Positions 8,570 to 18,788 are shown, numbered from the stretch's first letter. The stretch is 33,047 bases of DNA from an uncultured Bacteroides sp. (GCA_900546645.1 URDR01000029.1:1-33047); one strand, 5' to 3'. Numbers and translations: made by a program. Notes: a model not told the origin generated them from the sequence alone.

Positions 8570-10911
8570 CTATTTAACTGAATGTAAAGTACGTAAACCA
8601 TAGATGATTCCAGCCCGATTACCGGGGGTAGGGATAAAGGAGATTCTTACATTTTCTTTTCCCAGAACCATTTCATCCGGAATAACAAAGAAGCGGTTAT
8701 AAAACGCGCCCGGCTTTTCATCGGTTACTGTAATGTTCGTCATGACTTTACCATCAATCAGCACATCAAATTGTAAATGTCCACTGTCGCTTCCCCAAAA
8801 AGTTAACATCAGTTCATTCTTTCCTTCCGGATTAACCGCTACCTGATAATGCAAGAACCCTTCAGCACGTACATCACGCCCCATACGTCCACCTTGATTA
8901 TACACGTAGCTGATTTTACTCTCAACCAAATGATCACGTTCTGACTGATGTTCACCAATACCTACCCAGTCAATGGTACGGGATGCAATATCTTTTTCTT
9001 CCTGCAAACGCTTTTTATATTCCTTCTGTTTATTAGTCCAGTCTTCCTCGGTGAAGAAATCAAAATAAGCCGCATAACGCTGATTGTATATCTTATATAA
9101 AGGACTCAGCAGAGCTTCTTCAGGACGCCCTACACCCTTTGTACGGAAAGTCATCTGCTTGCCTTCCACCGGCTTAATCCATTTTTCCAACTTCTTATCT
9201 GGATTAACAAAAACGGGTACTCCAAACGTATCGTCAATATCATCTGCTCCCAGCTCGGCTGCCAGCACTATCGGGCCATACAAAATGGCTCCCTTCGAAG
9301 GATTATCTGGCATAAACTCTGTATGTAGCCTCATCGGCATTTCCATTTCAATAATGTCCCCTCCTTTCCAAGAACGCTTCAAACTGATATAACTGGAAGG
9401 CTTGGTACGAACGGCAACTTTTTTTCCATTTACTTTCACCTTTACTCCATCAACAGCCCATACCGGATAACGCAAATGAAGAGTCAAATCAACCGGAGTT
9501 TCAGCCGATACGGTCAAACGAGTAGATGATTCTTCAGGAAAAGAGGTTTCCTGACGTAACTTAAACCCTTTTTCCTTCCAATTCAATTCCGAAGCAATGA
9601 ATAAGTTTACATATAGTCCCTTATCATCCGAAGTCCGGTAATAAATAGCTTCACCATACTTGGAGTGATTCTCATAACCAGTCCCGACACAACACGTATG
9701 GGCAATAAACGGCATGTTGAAATCTTTCGCACTGCCCGGATGAAGTGTATGAAAATAAGTAACCCCACCCGTTTCTGGATTCTGAGAAGAAAGAATATGG
9801 TTATATAATGCCCGTTCATAATAATCGGCATAACCGGGCAAAGCATCCCATGTAAACAGATGACGGGTAAGCTTCAGCATATTATAAGTATTACAAGTTT
9901 CCGTGGTGTTCTGTCCCAAACGCTCAGACAATTTTCCCGGTTGTCCGAAATACTCACTGTCACTGTTTCCTCCGGTTACATAAGTATGGTTTTTCAAAAC
10001 CGTATGCCAGAAAAATTCAGCGATATCATGATGCCGCTGTTCTCCCGTTACTTCATAACCGCGGGCCTCACCCACCGCTTTAGGAATCTGTGTATTGGCA
10101 TGAGTTCCTCCCAGCTTATCTTCTCCAGCCAAGAGTGGATCAAGTATTACTTTATGATAAAACTTGTCGCCCAGTTCCTTATGCTGACGGTTGCCCGATA
10201 CGGCATACATATTGTAAAAAAACTCAGACATACCGCCAAACTCGCATTGCAGCATACGCTGTAAATCATCATCGCTCAAAGACTTTAATTTACCATATGC
10301 CCAATCGCACATTTTCGATACCACATCATAAGCCTGCCGGTTATCACAAAGCAGATAAGCATCAAGGAGTCCTGCATAAATTTTATGGAGGGTGTACCAA
10401 GGAGCCCATACCGATTTCCCTTCTATAGCTCGGTTATCAGATGCTCAGGAAAGGCACTTAAATATCCGTCCGCATCCAAAGCCTGCTGGCATTCAGCCAA
10501 AGCCTCAACAAATGCATTGCACTTTTGCTTATATATTTCATCCCCTGTAGAGGCATACATTTCGGAAAGGGCAGTCAGCAAATGTCCTAAAGAATGACCA
10601 CGCAACTCCACATCAAGTCCTTCCCATCCTCCAAAAGCTTCTGCATTTGTCTTTAACCCTGCAGTAACACGGTAATTGTGCATAAATCGCTCCACATCTG
10701 CTTCCTTCAGCCACCGCTGATTCACTTCCATAGCCCGTTTAAACGGTCCGTCAAGTAAACGGACATCGGCATAATCAAAAGACAAGGCTTTTAAAGATAC
10801 CTGAACAGGTACTTTCATACATGCTTCTGACTGTCCGGGATATTGTGCAAAAGCATCCGCCAGACACAATCCCATTAGAGCTACTAACCCAATATATTTC
10901 TTCATAATCAA
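8570..10911 (-). pseudogene. GH146/GH127-type beta-L-arabinofuranosidase, frameshifted
   Basis: Two adjacent frames encode one enzyme. The first 162 residues (10911-10423) carry a signal peptide (MKKYIGLVALMGLCLADAFAQ) and the N-terminal DUF1680 helices, then stop after GYLSAFPEHLITEL. The rest continues in another frame as RAIEGKSVWAPWYTLHKIYAG and runs to the TAG at 8570. A single missing base near 10432-10438 explains the shift; about 780 residues would result. The 3' part holds the catalytic set: Glu of SEYF, the ETCNTYNML motif and HTCCVGTGYE with the paired Cys. The C-terminal half has further domains, probably the DUF4986 and DUF6805 types seen in GH146 enzymes such as BT0349 (from memory). 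The ATG at 10324 is internal, not a real start. The gene follows GH27 by 7 bases. It may be a true pseudogene or a sequencing error; no slippery heptamer is seen. Confidence 0.85.
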
Positions 10912-10918
10912 ACTATTT

Positions 10919-12151
10919 TCATTTTTTTACGGATAATCGAACCATCAAAACCCCATGAGGAGCAATATCGCACACGGTATGCTGTTTTGTTGTACCAATA
11001 TTTTGATGTTTCCATAAATCACGAACCACATATTCTTTTTTATACATGTTTACTTGATCAGCAAAATAAATCGTTTGCTTTCTCCAGTCATAATCTAAAT
11101 GCCAAACATCTTCCGTTCGGTTCAAGAAACAAACAGCCAATTCTCCGTCTGCCAGAGGCTTTGCCCAAATTTCTTTTTCCCCCATATCCATGAAGCGTCG
11201 TGCTTGCTGTCCTAAAGCATCCTGATTCACGGCAATAGCTTCCTTGTTCATCAAAATTTCCTTGGTTTCTGCGTCCATATTACGCAAATCATTTCCAGCC
11301 ATCAATGGAGTCGCCAACATACACCACATCGAAAAATGTGTAATATATTCATCACGCGTCATGCCACCGTTTCCAACTTCCAGCATCTCAGCATCGTTCC
11401 AATGTCCGGGACCTGCATAGGGATAAAGATCTGCCATAATATCTACAATGTCTAAAACACCCACTCCTCCCCAATCAAATTTACATTGATAACAATCACG
11501 AATATCCGGTGTTACACGCCACATATGTCCGATTCCTCTTCCCCATTTCCAAGGTTGGTTTTCTCCCCATTCACAAATACTGAAAACAATAGGACGACCA
11601 CTCAATTTCAAAGCATCACTCATGGTTTGATAAGCTGCACGTGCATTTTGTCCCTCATTCGAGCACCAGTCATATTTTAAATAATCAACACCCCACGATG
11701 CATATTGACGTGCATCTTGAAACTGGTATCCTCTACTTCCCGGACGTCCCTGACAAGTGTAAGAACCGGCACATGAATAAATACCAAGCTTCAACCCCTT
11801 ACCATGTATATAATCAGCCAAAGCCTTCATTCCATTAGGAAAACGTTTCGGGTCGGGGATGATGTTACCCAATGAATCTCGCCCCACTTGCCAGCAATCA
11901 TCAATTACGATATATTCATAGCCGGCATCTCGCATTCCTGAATTCACCATTTCGTCTGCCATTTCTTTCATCAACTTTTCGCTGACATTGCAGCCAAATT
12001 TATTCCAAGTATTCCATCCCATTGGAGGAGTCTTGGCCAAAGAGTTAAACACAGAGTCAGGGATAGCTTTTGCTTCTCCGAAAAACATTTGGCCATGCAT
12101 GCTGCCTGCACACAGCAATGACAGCCCCATAAATAAATTCCTTAGTTTCAT
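10919..12151 (-). CDS. GH27 alpha-galactosidase (or beta-L-arabinopyranosidase)
   Basis: A secreted GH27 enzyme. I chose the start at 12151 (MKLRNLFMGLSLLCAGSMHGQ, a clean signal peptide); a further ATG at 12181 adds ten residues but lies upstream of the likely transcription start. Counting from that longer start, the family marks are TPPMGWNTWN (51-60), IDDCW with Asp94-Asp95 that bind the galactose 4- and 6-hydroxyls, nucleophile Asp171 in YLKYDWC, acid/base Asp226 in WRVTPDIRD, and GHWNDAEML. GH27 enzymes mostly release terminal alpha-galactose; a few remove beta-L-arabinopyranose. The paired Asp favours alpha-galactose. Length (410) is usual. No lipobox is seen, so a soluble periplasmic enzyme is likely. 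It opens a two-gene unit with the frameshifted arabinofuranosidase 7 bases downstream. Confidence 0.93.
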   Translation of the reverse strand: MKLRNLFMGLSLLCAGSMHGQMFFGEAKAIPDSVFNSLAKTPPMGWNTWNKFGCNVSEKLMKEMADEMVNSGMRDAGYEYIVIDDCWQVGRDSLGNIIPDPKRFPNGMKALADYIHGKGLKLGIYSCAGSYTCQGRPGSRGYQFQDARQYASWGVDYLKYDWCSNEGQNARAAYQTMSDALKLSGRPIVFSICEWGENQPWKWGRGIGHMWRVTPDIRDCYQCKFDWGGVGVLDIVDIMADLYPYAGPGHWNDAEMLEVGNGGMTRDEYITHFSMWCMLATPLMAGNDLRNMDAETKEILMNKEAIAVNQDALGQQARRFMDMGEKEIWAKPLADGELAVCFLNRTEDVWHLDYDWRKQTIYFADQVNMYKKEYVVRDLWKHQNIGTTKQHTVCDIAPHGVLMVRLSVKK

Positions 12152-12178
12152 ACGCATACATTCATTAATTGTTTCAGG

Positions 12179-12186
12179 CAAAAATA
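12179..12186 (-). promoter_or_regulatory. -7 promoter box of the GH27-GH146 unit
   Basis: The minus strand reads TATTTTTG, matching TAnnTTTG, 27 bases upstream of the chosen GH27 start (12151). It overlaps the upstream ATG at 12181, which therefore would not be in the transcript. Confidence 0.55.
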
Positions 12187-12207
12187 AGACTCTTCAAAGA
12201 AAAAGAC

Positions 12208-12242
12208 TTTCACTATAGTCTCTATTAATATAAAAATAATCC
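12208..12242 (-). promoter_or_regulatory. Candidate HTCS operator upstream of GH27
   Basis: GGATTATTTTTATA (12242-12229) and AGACTATAGTGAAA (12221-12208) are 21 bp apart on the minus strand. The nearer half-site begins 35 bp upstream of the first T of the -7 box, as at the two other PUL promoters. Confidence 0.6.
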
Positions 12243-12309
12243 ATTTCAGGCATTTTTACGGAGTAAATCAGCCTTATAAAAGAATTTCCTTAGGCATCCG
12301 CCCAAAAAA

Positions 12310-12366
12310 GTCTGCCGCACACACAGATTAAAAACCGATACAGATTTTCTCCTAGTGGCGGCAGAC
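12310..12366 (-). terminator. Terminator between the DUF6055-like gene and GH27
   Basis: GTCTGCCGC (read on minus from 12366) pairs with GCGGCAGAC ending at 12310 in a perfect 9-bp GC-rich stem with a 39-base loop. A run of six T follows on the minus strand. The long loop makes it weaker than the other terminators here. It is part of the 237-base gap 12182-12418, which also holds the GH27 promoter and operator. Confidence 0.6.
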
Positions 12367-12418
12367 CTACTTTTTTCCTCAAGCAAACTAATGCCTATAC
12401 CTTAAATACAAAATTCGT

Positions 12419-13819
12419 TTACTTGATTGAGGTTTCAGACAATTTCACTTTATAAGGCCACTGAGCCATAGGAAGCTGTGTAAGCGTCCAGTGACCATCT
12501 TTCGGGCCAGCGGTGACCACCAGATACAAATGTTTCAGCTGCTTGTCTGCCGGAAGCCGGCAAAATACCATAGAAGTCTGGTTGTAGTAGTCCGTAGTTC
12601 CGGATTCACCCATAAATGTCTCGCCGTCATCGGTCACCCCCACAAATCCATAACGGTAATAAGGCACATAATTCCAGGCATTTTCATAGCCCGGACATCC
12701 GGAAGGAGCCACATCAACTCCTTGCAAGCCTTTAAATTCGGCAGTAACCATTGTTCCGGCTTGAGGAACGGAAAGAGGAATAACATTAAATCCGTAATTC
12801 TCGGGACAACGTTCCGGTTTTACCTGATACCAGCCCTCTCCGGCATCCGTCATGTAAGGCTTGAAGCTTTCAAAAGTATTGGCATACAGACGGGTTTCCG
12901 CATAAGCACGTTTAAAGTCTAGATTCGGCAAACGGCAATAGCAGTCAAAAAGTTCGTCGACAAACTTATAGTTCTCTCCTGCCGCATATCCTTTCATGCG
13001 TTGATAAGTCTGTACCGGATCCTCATTTTCATAGCTTTGACGATACATTTCTGCAATAAATTCTTTTCCATTCTTCTCACTCCAATATTCCAACACGTAA
13101 GGTGAACGGTAAATATTATCCGCATGCAAGAAAGCTTTATGAGTAGCCTGCTTGAAAGCATCCCAATGATACTGCTCTTCTTTGATCCAATCTGGGTTCA
13201 CCTGCCAAAGCATCCATTGTGATGTCATTTCAAAGAAGCCGCCTCCTGCTCCTCCTTTCCAGCAAGCAGAGCCATCGGCTTGCATCTGGAGTTGGAAGCT
13301 ATGACCAAGTTCATGAGCTACAGCATTCAGATTCTTGTCTTGCAGACGATTCGGAGCAGCCCAAAAAGCTCCAACAGTATTATCATATGTTCCTCCGTAT
13401 GCAGTTCCTTCCAAAGAATACTGAATCATTACCATCATGCGATACCTTTCACTCAGTGAACCTTCATTAACAAATTTCAGTTCATCACGATAATATTTAT
13501 AGAACTGCTCAAGCCGGGTCTTCAAGTTTTCTAAATCAACACTCATACTGTTTCCCTCCAGCTGAGGAGGATTAGCCAAATCTTTTCCGAAACCTTTTTC
13601 CCAAAATATTGCCATATTTTCAGTACATGCCATCCGGTCATAGCAATAAGCAAAAGTATCCACACGCCAATCTTCACCTGAAAATTCGATCGGTCGATAC
13701 AATTCCTTTCCTTCCGGCAAGGGATACTGCTCGTTAAATACAGTGTGTTCGCTATAATCCGTACATGCTATCAAAGCGGCGCAACTCATCAATGCGCCTA
13801 CATATCCTAATCTCTTCAT
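12419..13819 (-). CDS. DUF6055-like lipoprotein with gluzincin-type zinc peptidase motif
   Basis: A 466-residue lipoprotein. I set the start at 13819 because it gives a proper signal peptide, MKRLGYVGALMSCAALIAC; the earlier ATG at 13861 would overlap the upstream susD. The motif HELGHSFQ (His169, Glu170, His173) matches the HExxH zinc site. A Glu in GGGFFEMTSQW, 24 residues on (Glu197), is a good third ligand, as in gluzincins and the M60-like peptidases that gut Bacteroides use on glycoproteins. The family label DUF6055 is from memory. The C-terminal third (about 345-466) is beta-rich and has no motif I recognise. Cys is followed by TDYSE, so surface display is possible. It is the third gene of the first susCD unit, 19 bases after susD. 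Peptidase activity is inferred only. Confidence 0.75.
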   Translation of the reverse strand: MKRLGYVGALMSCAALIACTDYSEHTVFNEQYPLPEGKELYRPIEFSGEDWRVDTFAYCYDRMACTENMAIFWEKGFGKDLANPPQLEGNSMSVDLENLKTRLEQFYKYYRDELKFVNEGSLSERYRMMVMIQYSLEGTAYGGTYDNTVGAFWAAPNRLQDKNLNAVAHELGHSFQLQMQADGSACWKGGAGGGFFEMTSQWMLWQVNPDWIKEEQYHWDAFKQATHKAFLHADNIYRSPYVLEYWSEKNGKEFIAEMYRQSYENEDPVQTYQRMKGYAAGENYKFVDELFDCYCRLPNLDFKRAYAETRLYANTFESFKPYMTDAGEGWYQVKPERCPENYGFNVIPLSVPQAGTMVTAEFKGLQGVDVAPSGCPGYENAWNYVPYYRYGFVGVTDDGETFMGESGTTDYYNQTSMVFCRLPADKQLKHLYLVVTAGPKDGHWTLTQLPMAQWPYKVKLSETSIK

Positions 13820-13838
13820 GTCTTTCGTTTTATATAAA

Positions 13839-15587
13839 TTATTCATAAGGTTTAGCATCAATCAGCGGAGAACGGCGCAATTCATATCGCGGAACAGGCA
13901 GCCAATAATGCGCTTCAGCTCCGGCAACGCCTGCGAAGTTACGCGTTGACACAACGTTTCCCGTATCATATTTCTTCTTGCCGTCTTTATATTTATAGAT
14001 AACAATGCCTGTTACAGGTTTACTGTAACATTCTTCCATCTTTTTCCACCGGCGAAGGTCAAACCAACGCTGTCCTTCAAATACAAGTTCAGCCTGACGC
14101 TCATAATAGTAAGCAGTCCAAATATCATCAGTAGCCTTGATATCAGGAAGCCCCACACGGCGACGCACCTTATTTATATATTCACGCGCCCCCTCTTCTC
14201 CTTCCACGTTACCAAGCTGCAACTGGCATTCGGCATAGTTCAAGTAAATTTCAGCCAAACGCATGAAGAACCAAGGAGTGGCATGCATAGTAGTTCCCGA
14301 AGCATCGAATTTAGGATCAAGAAATTTACGCATAGAATATCCCGTGTTGCTGGCATTCCAATAATATTCACCTTGGTCACTGTCCTTTCCTGCTGCAACA
14401 CCTTCTTCTCCAGAACGGAAAACTTCCACTTCTCTACGTCCATCACCATATCCCCATTGGTCTCCATCTAAAATAAATGCCGAATAGAATCTTGGTTCAC
14501 GACCTTTCCACGCACTCGGTACATCACCTGCCACCGCTTCATAATGCGCCTGGGGAACAAAATCTGTTCCGTCTGCATTATCAAACAAATCGGCTATTTC
14601 CTGTGTCGGATTAAAATTCCCCCATCCCTGAAAACCGTTTCCTATACCACAAGGTGCCTGATACAAATATGAGTTATTATCTCCAGCACCATATTTAGGA
14701 TCATACAGCTTTTCAAATATAACTTCCGGATTTTGAGGGTCAAGAAACAAAGCCCCATAAGCATCAGCCACCGCTTTCGGGTCTTCTTTTACATTCGCAG
14801 TGTTCAAGTTCTGCAAATAATAAATATTCAAATTAAAGACTTCACGGGCTGCATCTGCTGCAGCTTTCCATTTCTCAACAGAAGGTGTGCCAAACAACGG
14901 GCTTGCCTGATAAAGCAAAACTCTTGATTTCAAAGCCAAAGCTGCGCCTTGAGTTGCACGTCCGAAATCGCTATTATCCGGATAAGAAACAGGAAGCAGA
15001 GAAGCAGCATCTTTACAATCTTTCACAATAAATTCAGCAACTTTATCCATATCTGCACGCTTTTCCTCAAACTTATCATCAAGTCCATATGTATGGTCAA
15101 TTAAAGGAACACGTCCATAAAGGCTGTATAGCATATGATAGTTCCATGCACGCAAGAACAACGCCTGTCCTTTCTGCCAATTGCGCCATTGTTCATCTCC
15201 TGGAACTTCGTCTATTCGCTCCAAAAATAAATTTAAACTCTTGATATATCCATAATAAGTACCCCAAGGATCCCACATTGTCTCATCCCAACCGATACCA
15301 TACGTATCACAATTCAGTAATCCTTGTGTTACGTTTTCCGAACCATATGTATGCTTCTGGTAAACTTCGTCTGTAAAGTGAGCAAAGCGCGTTCCCTTCA
15401 TGCTCTCGGCCCATAAATTAGTATATTGCGCATTTAAATAAGTTTCAGACAATGCAAGGTCACCCCATACTGCTTCATCGGAATAAGAGTTCATCGGCTC
15501 AACATCCAAGATATCTGTACAAGATGTTCCTCCAAAACCTAAGCAAGCAAAAGCCAGTACATATAAATATTTTTTTGTTTTCATCAT
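13839..15587 (-). CDS. SusD/RagB-family outer-membrane lipoprotein (first pair)
   Basis: A 582-residue SusD-family protein with signal peptide and lipobox GFGGTSC (Cys23), followed by TDILDVEP, the common mature N-terminus of the family. Family marks include the helical segment GQALFLRAWNYHMLYSLYGRVPLI (about 150-173, shown here with its W-Y-Y-L-G-V-P core), PWFFMRLAEIYLNYAE with the SusD_RagB helix, and YYERQAELVFEGQRWFDLRRW, the nearly invariant E-R-x-E-L-x-F-E-x-x-R-W-x-D-L-R-R-W motif. It binds glycan at the surface over its SusC barrel. It begins 24 bases after the stop of the SusC at 15612-18788. It is a classical member, more typical than the second SusD of the window. Confidence 0.97.
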   Translation of the reverse strand: MMKTKKYLYVLAFACLGFGGTSCTDILDVEPMNSYSDEAVWGDLALSETYLNAQYTNLWAESMKGTRFAHFTDEVYQKHTYGSENVTQGLLNCDTYGIGWDETMWDPWGTYYGYIKSLNLFLERIDEVPGDEQWRNWQKGQALFLRAWNYHMLYSLYGRVPLIDHTYGLDDKFEEKRADMDKVAEFIVKDCKDAASLLPVSYPDNSDFGRATQGAALALKSRVLLYQASPLFGTPSVEKWKAAADAAREVFNLNIYYLQNLNTANVKEDPKAVADAYGALFLDPQNPEVIFEKLYDPKYGAGDNNSYLYQAPCGIGNGFQGWGNFNPTQEIADLFDNADGTDFVPQAHYEAVAGDVPSAWKGREPRFYSAFILDGDQWGYGDGRREVEVFRSGEEGVAAGKDSDQGEYYWNASNTGYSMRKFLDPKFDASGTTMHATPWFFMRLAEIYLNYAECQLQLGNVEGEEGAREYINKVRRRVGLPDIKATDDIWTAYYYERQAELVFEGQRWFDLRRWKKMEECYSKPVTGIVIYKYKDGKKKYDTGNVVSTRNFAGVAGAEAHYWLPVPRYELRRSPLIDAKPYE

Positions 15588-15611
15588 TTTTAGTTTTAAG
15601 TAGTTAACTCT

Positions 15612-18600
15612 TTAAAAAGTAATATTAGTACCAAAAGTTATCATGCGTTGTAACGGATAAGCTAAAATACCATTTGAATTGATAGCATAGCCATCTTCAT
15701 TCTTCGATGTTCCAACTTCCGGATCACAAATCTTCATCTTATCGAAAGTAAAGAGATTATTTCCATTTATATAGAAACGCCATCTTTGAACACCTATCTT
15801 CGATGTCAGTGATTTAGGCAATGTATATCCTATTTCCATTGATTTCAAACGGAGGAAAGCAGCATTTCTCAACCACCAAGTTGATGCAGCCCCATTCCAT
15901 GTATCACCATAAGTCTGTTTAATAAAAGCCTTAGGCCAACGTGCATTCAAATTCTCTTCCGGTGTATTTTCTGTACGCCAACGTCCTTCATAGAAATCGG
16001 TCACCATATTCATTGTAGGCTGAACTAACTGTACAGCTTTTGCCTGACCTTGGAAAAATATATTCAAATCAAATCCCTTCCATGCACCATTCAGCGTAAG
16101 ACCGTAAATAATCTTTGGAGTAGCTGACTCATTAATACGAATAGCATCATCCCATGTTATCGTACCATCTCCATTGGTATCTTGATAAATCAAATCACCG
16201 GGGGCTGCGTTATCCATATGAGGAGTGTTATCTACCTGCGCTTGATTTTGATAAATTCCCAAAGCTTTATATAATACCAATCCGTCTATTGGATTTCCAG
16301 TAGTACGCTGCCACGCAGGAGTAGAGACAGCTTCATCCATATAGTCAACCTTATTTTGAGCATATGTAAAGTTTCCTGTCACTCCCCATTCAAAGTCTCC
16401 AGAACGGTCACGATAAGAAGCTACAATTTCTACACCCGAATTTGTTACTTTCCCTAAGTTTTCCGCAGGGAGTACCAGACCGGTATAAGATGGGATGGAG
16501 GCATTACGGGTAATCAAGATATCTCTTCGTTTAGACTGAAACCAATCAAAATCCAATCCGAACTTACCATTTAAGAATGTGGCAGAAAAACCTAAGTTCG
16601 TAGTATTAGCTGTTTCCCAAGTAACCATCGGGTTAGCTGTACGGGTAAGTTTGAATCCTTTATTTAAGGCTACACCATCACCTGAACCGAAATAAACTCC
16701 TTTATCTGTAAAAGCGTATTGAGAAAGATATTGGAAAGCAGAAATGTTATCATTACCCATCTGTCCCCAAGAGGCTTTCAGCTTCAGAAAATCGACATAA
16801 GGTTTAACCGGCTCAAAGAATTTCTCCTCTGAAATTACCCATCCCAAAGAGAAAGATGGGAACAACCCCCAACGATGTCCCTTGGCAAAGTTCATAGATC
16901 CGTCATAACGCATTGTAACCTCTGCCAAATATTTATCCTGATAAGAATAGTTCACACGCCCAAAGAAATTGACACGCGCCGTCTTATCCGAAGAACCATT
17001 ATTATCCTTATCTTCCGGTACATCACTTCCTGCAAACAAGTCCATTAACGAATTCGAAAGAAAATTGGTACGATATCCTGATAAGGTATGATAGTTATAC
17101 TTACTCTGTTCATAAGCCACAAAGGCATTCACCTTATGTGACTCATTAAAAGTACGTTCATATCCGATACGTGCATTCAGCGTAATGGTAGAATAACGGG
17201 TAGCCCAGTCGTTCAAGCTGATTTTTCCTGTATCTGACCGCTTATTCTGATATTCTTTCGTTGCATTATCATAATAATAAAGGTCATAAGGCTGATTAAT
17301 TTGCTTGCCATCGCTAAAGGTGTAATCAATAGCAGCATATCCTTCTGCATATAAGCCTTTAGTAATAAAGTCTAAATCAATATGGAGTAAAGGCTTTATA
17401 TTCAAAATATTCGTTGTATAATTATTTGATCCCGGTTTATCAGTTACCATAATAGCTGCATTACGGGTCACACCATCATAGCCCACTCGTGGTAATCCGT
17501 TAGGATAGTATGGTGCACTGCCAGGGAATGTACTCAAGAAATAAGTAAACAAATACGGAGTTGAATAGATTCCACGCTGGCGTTGCTCCTGTCTTCCTAA
17601 AATATCCAAACTAAAACGTATGGAATTGCTAATCTTTGCATCCAAATTAGATACTAACTGAAACTGCTTGTAGTCTTGTGCCGAATTTTTATAAATGGCA
17701 TCCTGCCACATATATTGGGCAGAAGTATAAAAAGACATTTTATCCGTTCCACCGCTAACTGACAAACTGTGTTGAGTCTTTCCAGCCCAATTTTTAGCAA
17801 CTTCACCCCACCAATCTGTATCAGGATAGTTAATCGGATCATCATGATTTAAATAATGCTTCAGCACTTCATCAGAATAAGTAATACCAGCCTGATCATG
17901 ACGAGGATCCGCATCATATTCATTTACATAGGTTGCATATTGATGAGCATTTAACATTTCAGGGACTTTAGTCGGTTGAGAAAGAGAATAACTTCCATTA
18001 TAATTAACCGTTACTTTTCCTTCTTTTCCTCTCTTGGTTGTTACTAATATAACACCATTAGCAGCACGAGCACCATAAATTGCTGCCGAAGCATCCTTCA
18101 GAACTGAAATACTTTCTATATCTTCTGGATTCAAATGACTGAACGAACGATCTGCTATTCCATCCACAACAATCAGAGGTGCCGTACTTCCTAAAGTTCC
18201 TTTACCACGAATCAAAATATCAGCTCCATCTTCGCCCGGTTCACCAGAACGAGTATTAGCAATAATACCTGCCGTTTTTCCTGCGAGTGTATTCGTAAGA
18301 TTCGCAGCTGCTACTTTCTTTAAATCCTCTCCACCGACTTGTGATACAGACCCCGTCAAAGTAGCTTTCTTTTGTGTTCCATAACCAACAACCACTACTT
18401 CATCCATCACTTCCGTATCTTCTTTCAAAGTAACTTTCAAGCTTCCTCCTTTAGCTTGACTGACCGATACTTCTTGAGTTTTATAACCAATATAACTAAT
18501 AACCAATACTGCTTTGTTTGAAACATCCAAAACATAGTTTCCATCTAAATCAGTAATAGTGCCATTCGTTGTACCTTTTTCCATTACATTGGCTCCAATA

Positions 18601-18788
18601 ATTGGAATTCCATTTATGTCAACAATAGTTCCTTTTATAGTCTTTGACTGTTGAACGATGTTGACAACTTCCACATTTCTTGCCTTAACATAAGAAGGCA
18701 ACGGAAGAATTCCAACAGAAAACACAGCACACACTGTAGTTTTCACAAACGTACGATTAAAAAATGTACGACTTAAACGTGTTTTCAT
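15612..18788 (-). CDS. SusC/RagA-family TonB-dependent glycan importer (first pair)
   Basis: A 1058-residue transporter and first gene of the PUL. It has a signal peptide (about 1-36), a CarboxypepD-regulatory-like domain (KTIKGTIVDINGIPIIGANV, about 49-125), the EVMDEVVVVGYGT link, a plug with SVLKDASAAIYGARAANGVI, and a barrel ending MITFGTNITF. It would import oligosaccharides through the outer membrane with TonB-ExbBD energy. The gene is divergent from the HTCS regulator across a 561-base gap that carries its promoter, operator-like repeats and a fossil gene end. The shared N-terminal domain with the second SusC suggests common descent or gene conversion there. Confidence 0.97.
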   Translation of the reverse strand: MKTRLSRTFFNRTFVKTTVCAVFSVGILPLPSYVKARNVEVVNIVQQSKTIKGTIVDINGIPIIGANVMEKGTTNGTITDLDGNYVLDVSNKAVLVISYIGYKTQEVSVSQAKGGSLKVTLKEDTEVMDEVVVVGYGTQKKATLTGSVSQVGGEDLKKVAAANLTNTLAGKTAGIIANTRSGEPGEDGADILIRGKGTLGSTAPLIVVDGIADRSFSHLNPEDIESISVLKDASAAIYGARAANGVILVTTKRGKEGKVTVNYNGSYSLSQPTKVPEMLNAHQYATYVNEYDADPRHDQAGITYSDEVLKHYLNHDDPINYPDTDWWGEVAKNWAGKTQHSLSVSGGTDKMSFYTSAQYMWQDAIYKNSAQDYKQFQLVSNLDAKISNSIRFSLDILGRQEQRQRGIYSTPYLFTYFLSTFPGSAPYYPNGLPRVGYDGVTRNAAIMVTDKPGSNNYTTNILNIKPLLHIDLDFITKGLYAEGYAAIDYTFSDGKQINQPYDLYYYDNATKEYQNKRSDTGKISLNDWATRYSTITLNARIGYERTFNESHKVNAFVAYEQSKYNYHTLSGYRTNFLSNSLMDLFAGSDVPEDKDNNGSSDKTARVNFFGRVNYSYQDKYLAEVTMRYDGSMNFAKGHRWGLFPSFSLGWVISEEKFFEPVKPYVDFLKLKASWGQMGNDNISAFQYLSQYAFTDKGVYFGSGDGVALNKGFKLTRTANPMVTWETANTTNLGFSATFLNGKFGLDFDWFQSKRRDILITRNASIPSYTGLVLPAENLGKVTNSGVEIVASYRDRSGDFEWGVTGNFTYAQNKVDYMDEAVSTPAWQRTTGNPIDGLVLYKALGIYQNQAQVDNTPHMDNAAPGDLIYQDTNGDGTITWDDAIRINESATPKIIYGLTLNGAWKGFDLNIFFQGQAKAVQLVQPTMNMVTDFYEGRWRTENTPEENLNARWPKAFIKQTYGDTWNGAASTWWLRNAAFLRLKSMEIGYTLPKSLTSKIGVQRWRFYINGNNLFTFDKMKICDPEVGTSKNEDGYAINSNGILAYPLQRMITFGTNITF

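Noticed and set aside
9860..10428. Plus-strand open frames of 112-134 codons opposite the GH146-type gene
   Set aside because: They are antisense shadows of a gene with clear catalytic motifs, with no promoter or recognisable protein features.
10423..10445. Programmed frameshift in the GH146-type gene
   Set aside because: No slippery heptamer, stimulating hairpin or upstream Shine-Dalgarno is visible, and such shifts are not known for this family. A mutation or sequence error is simpler.
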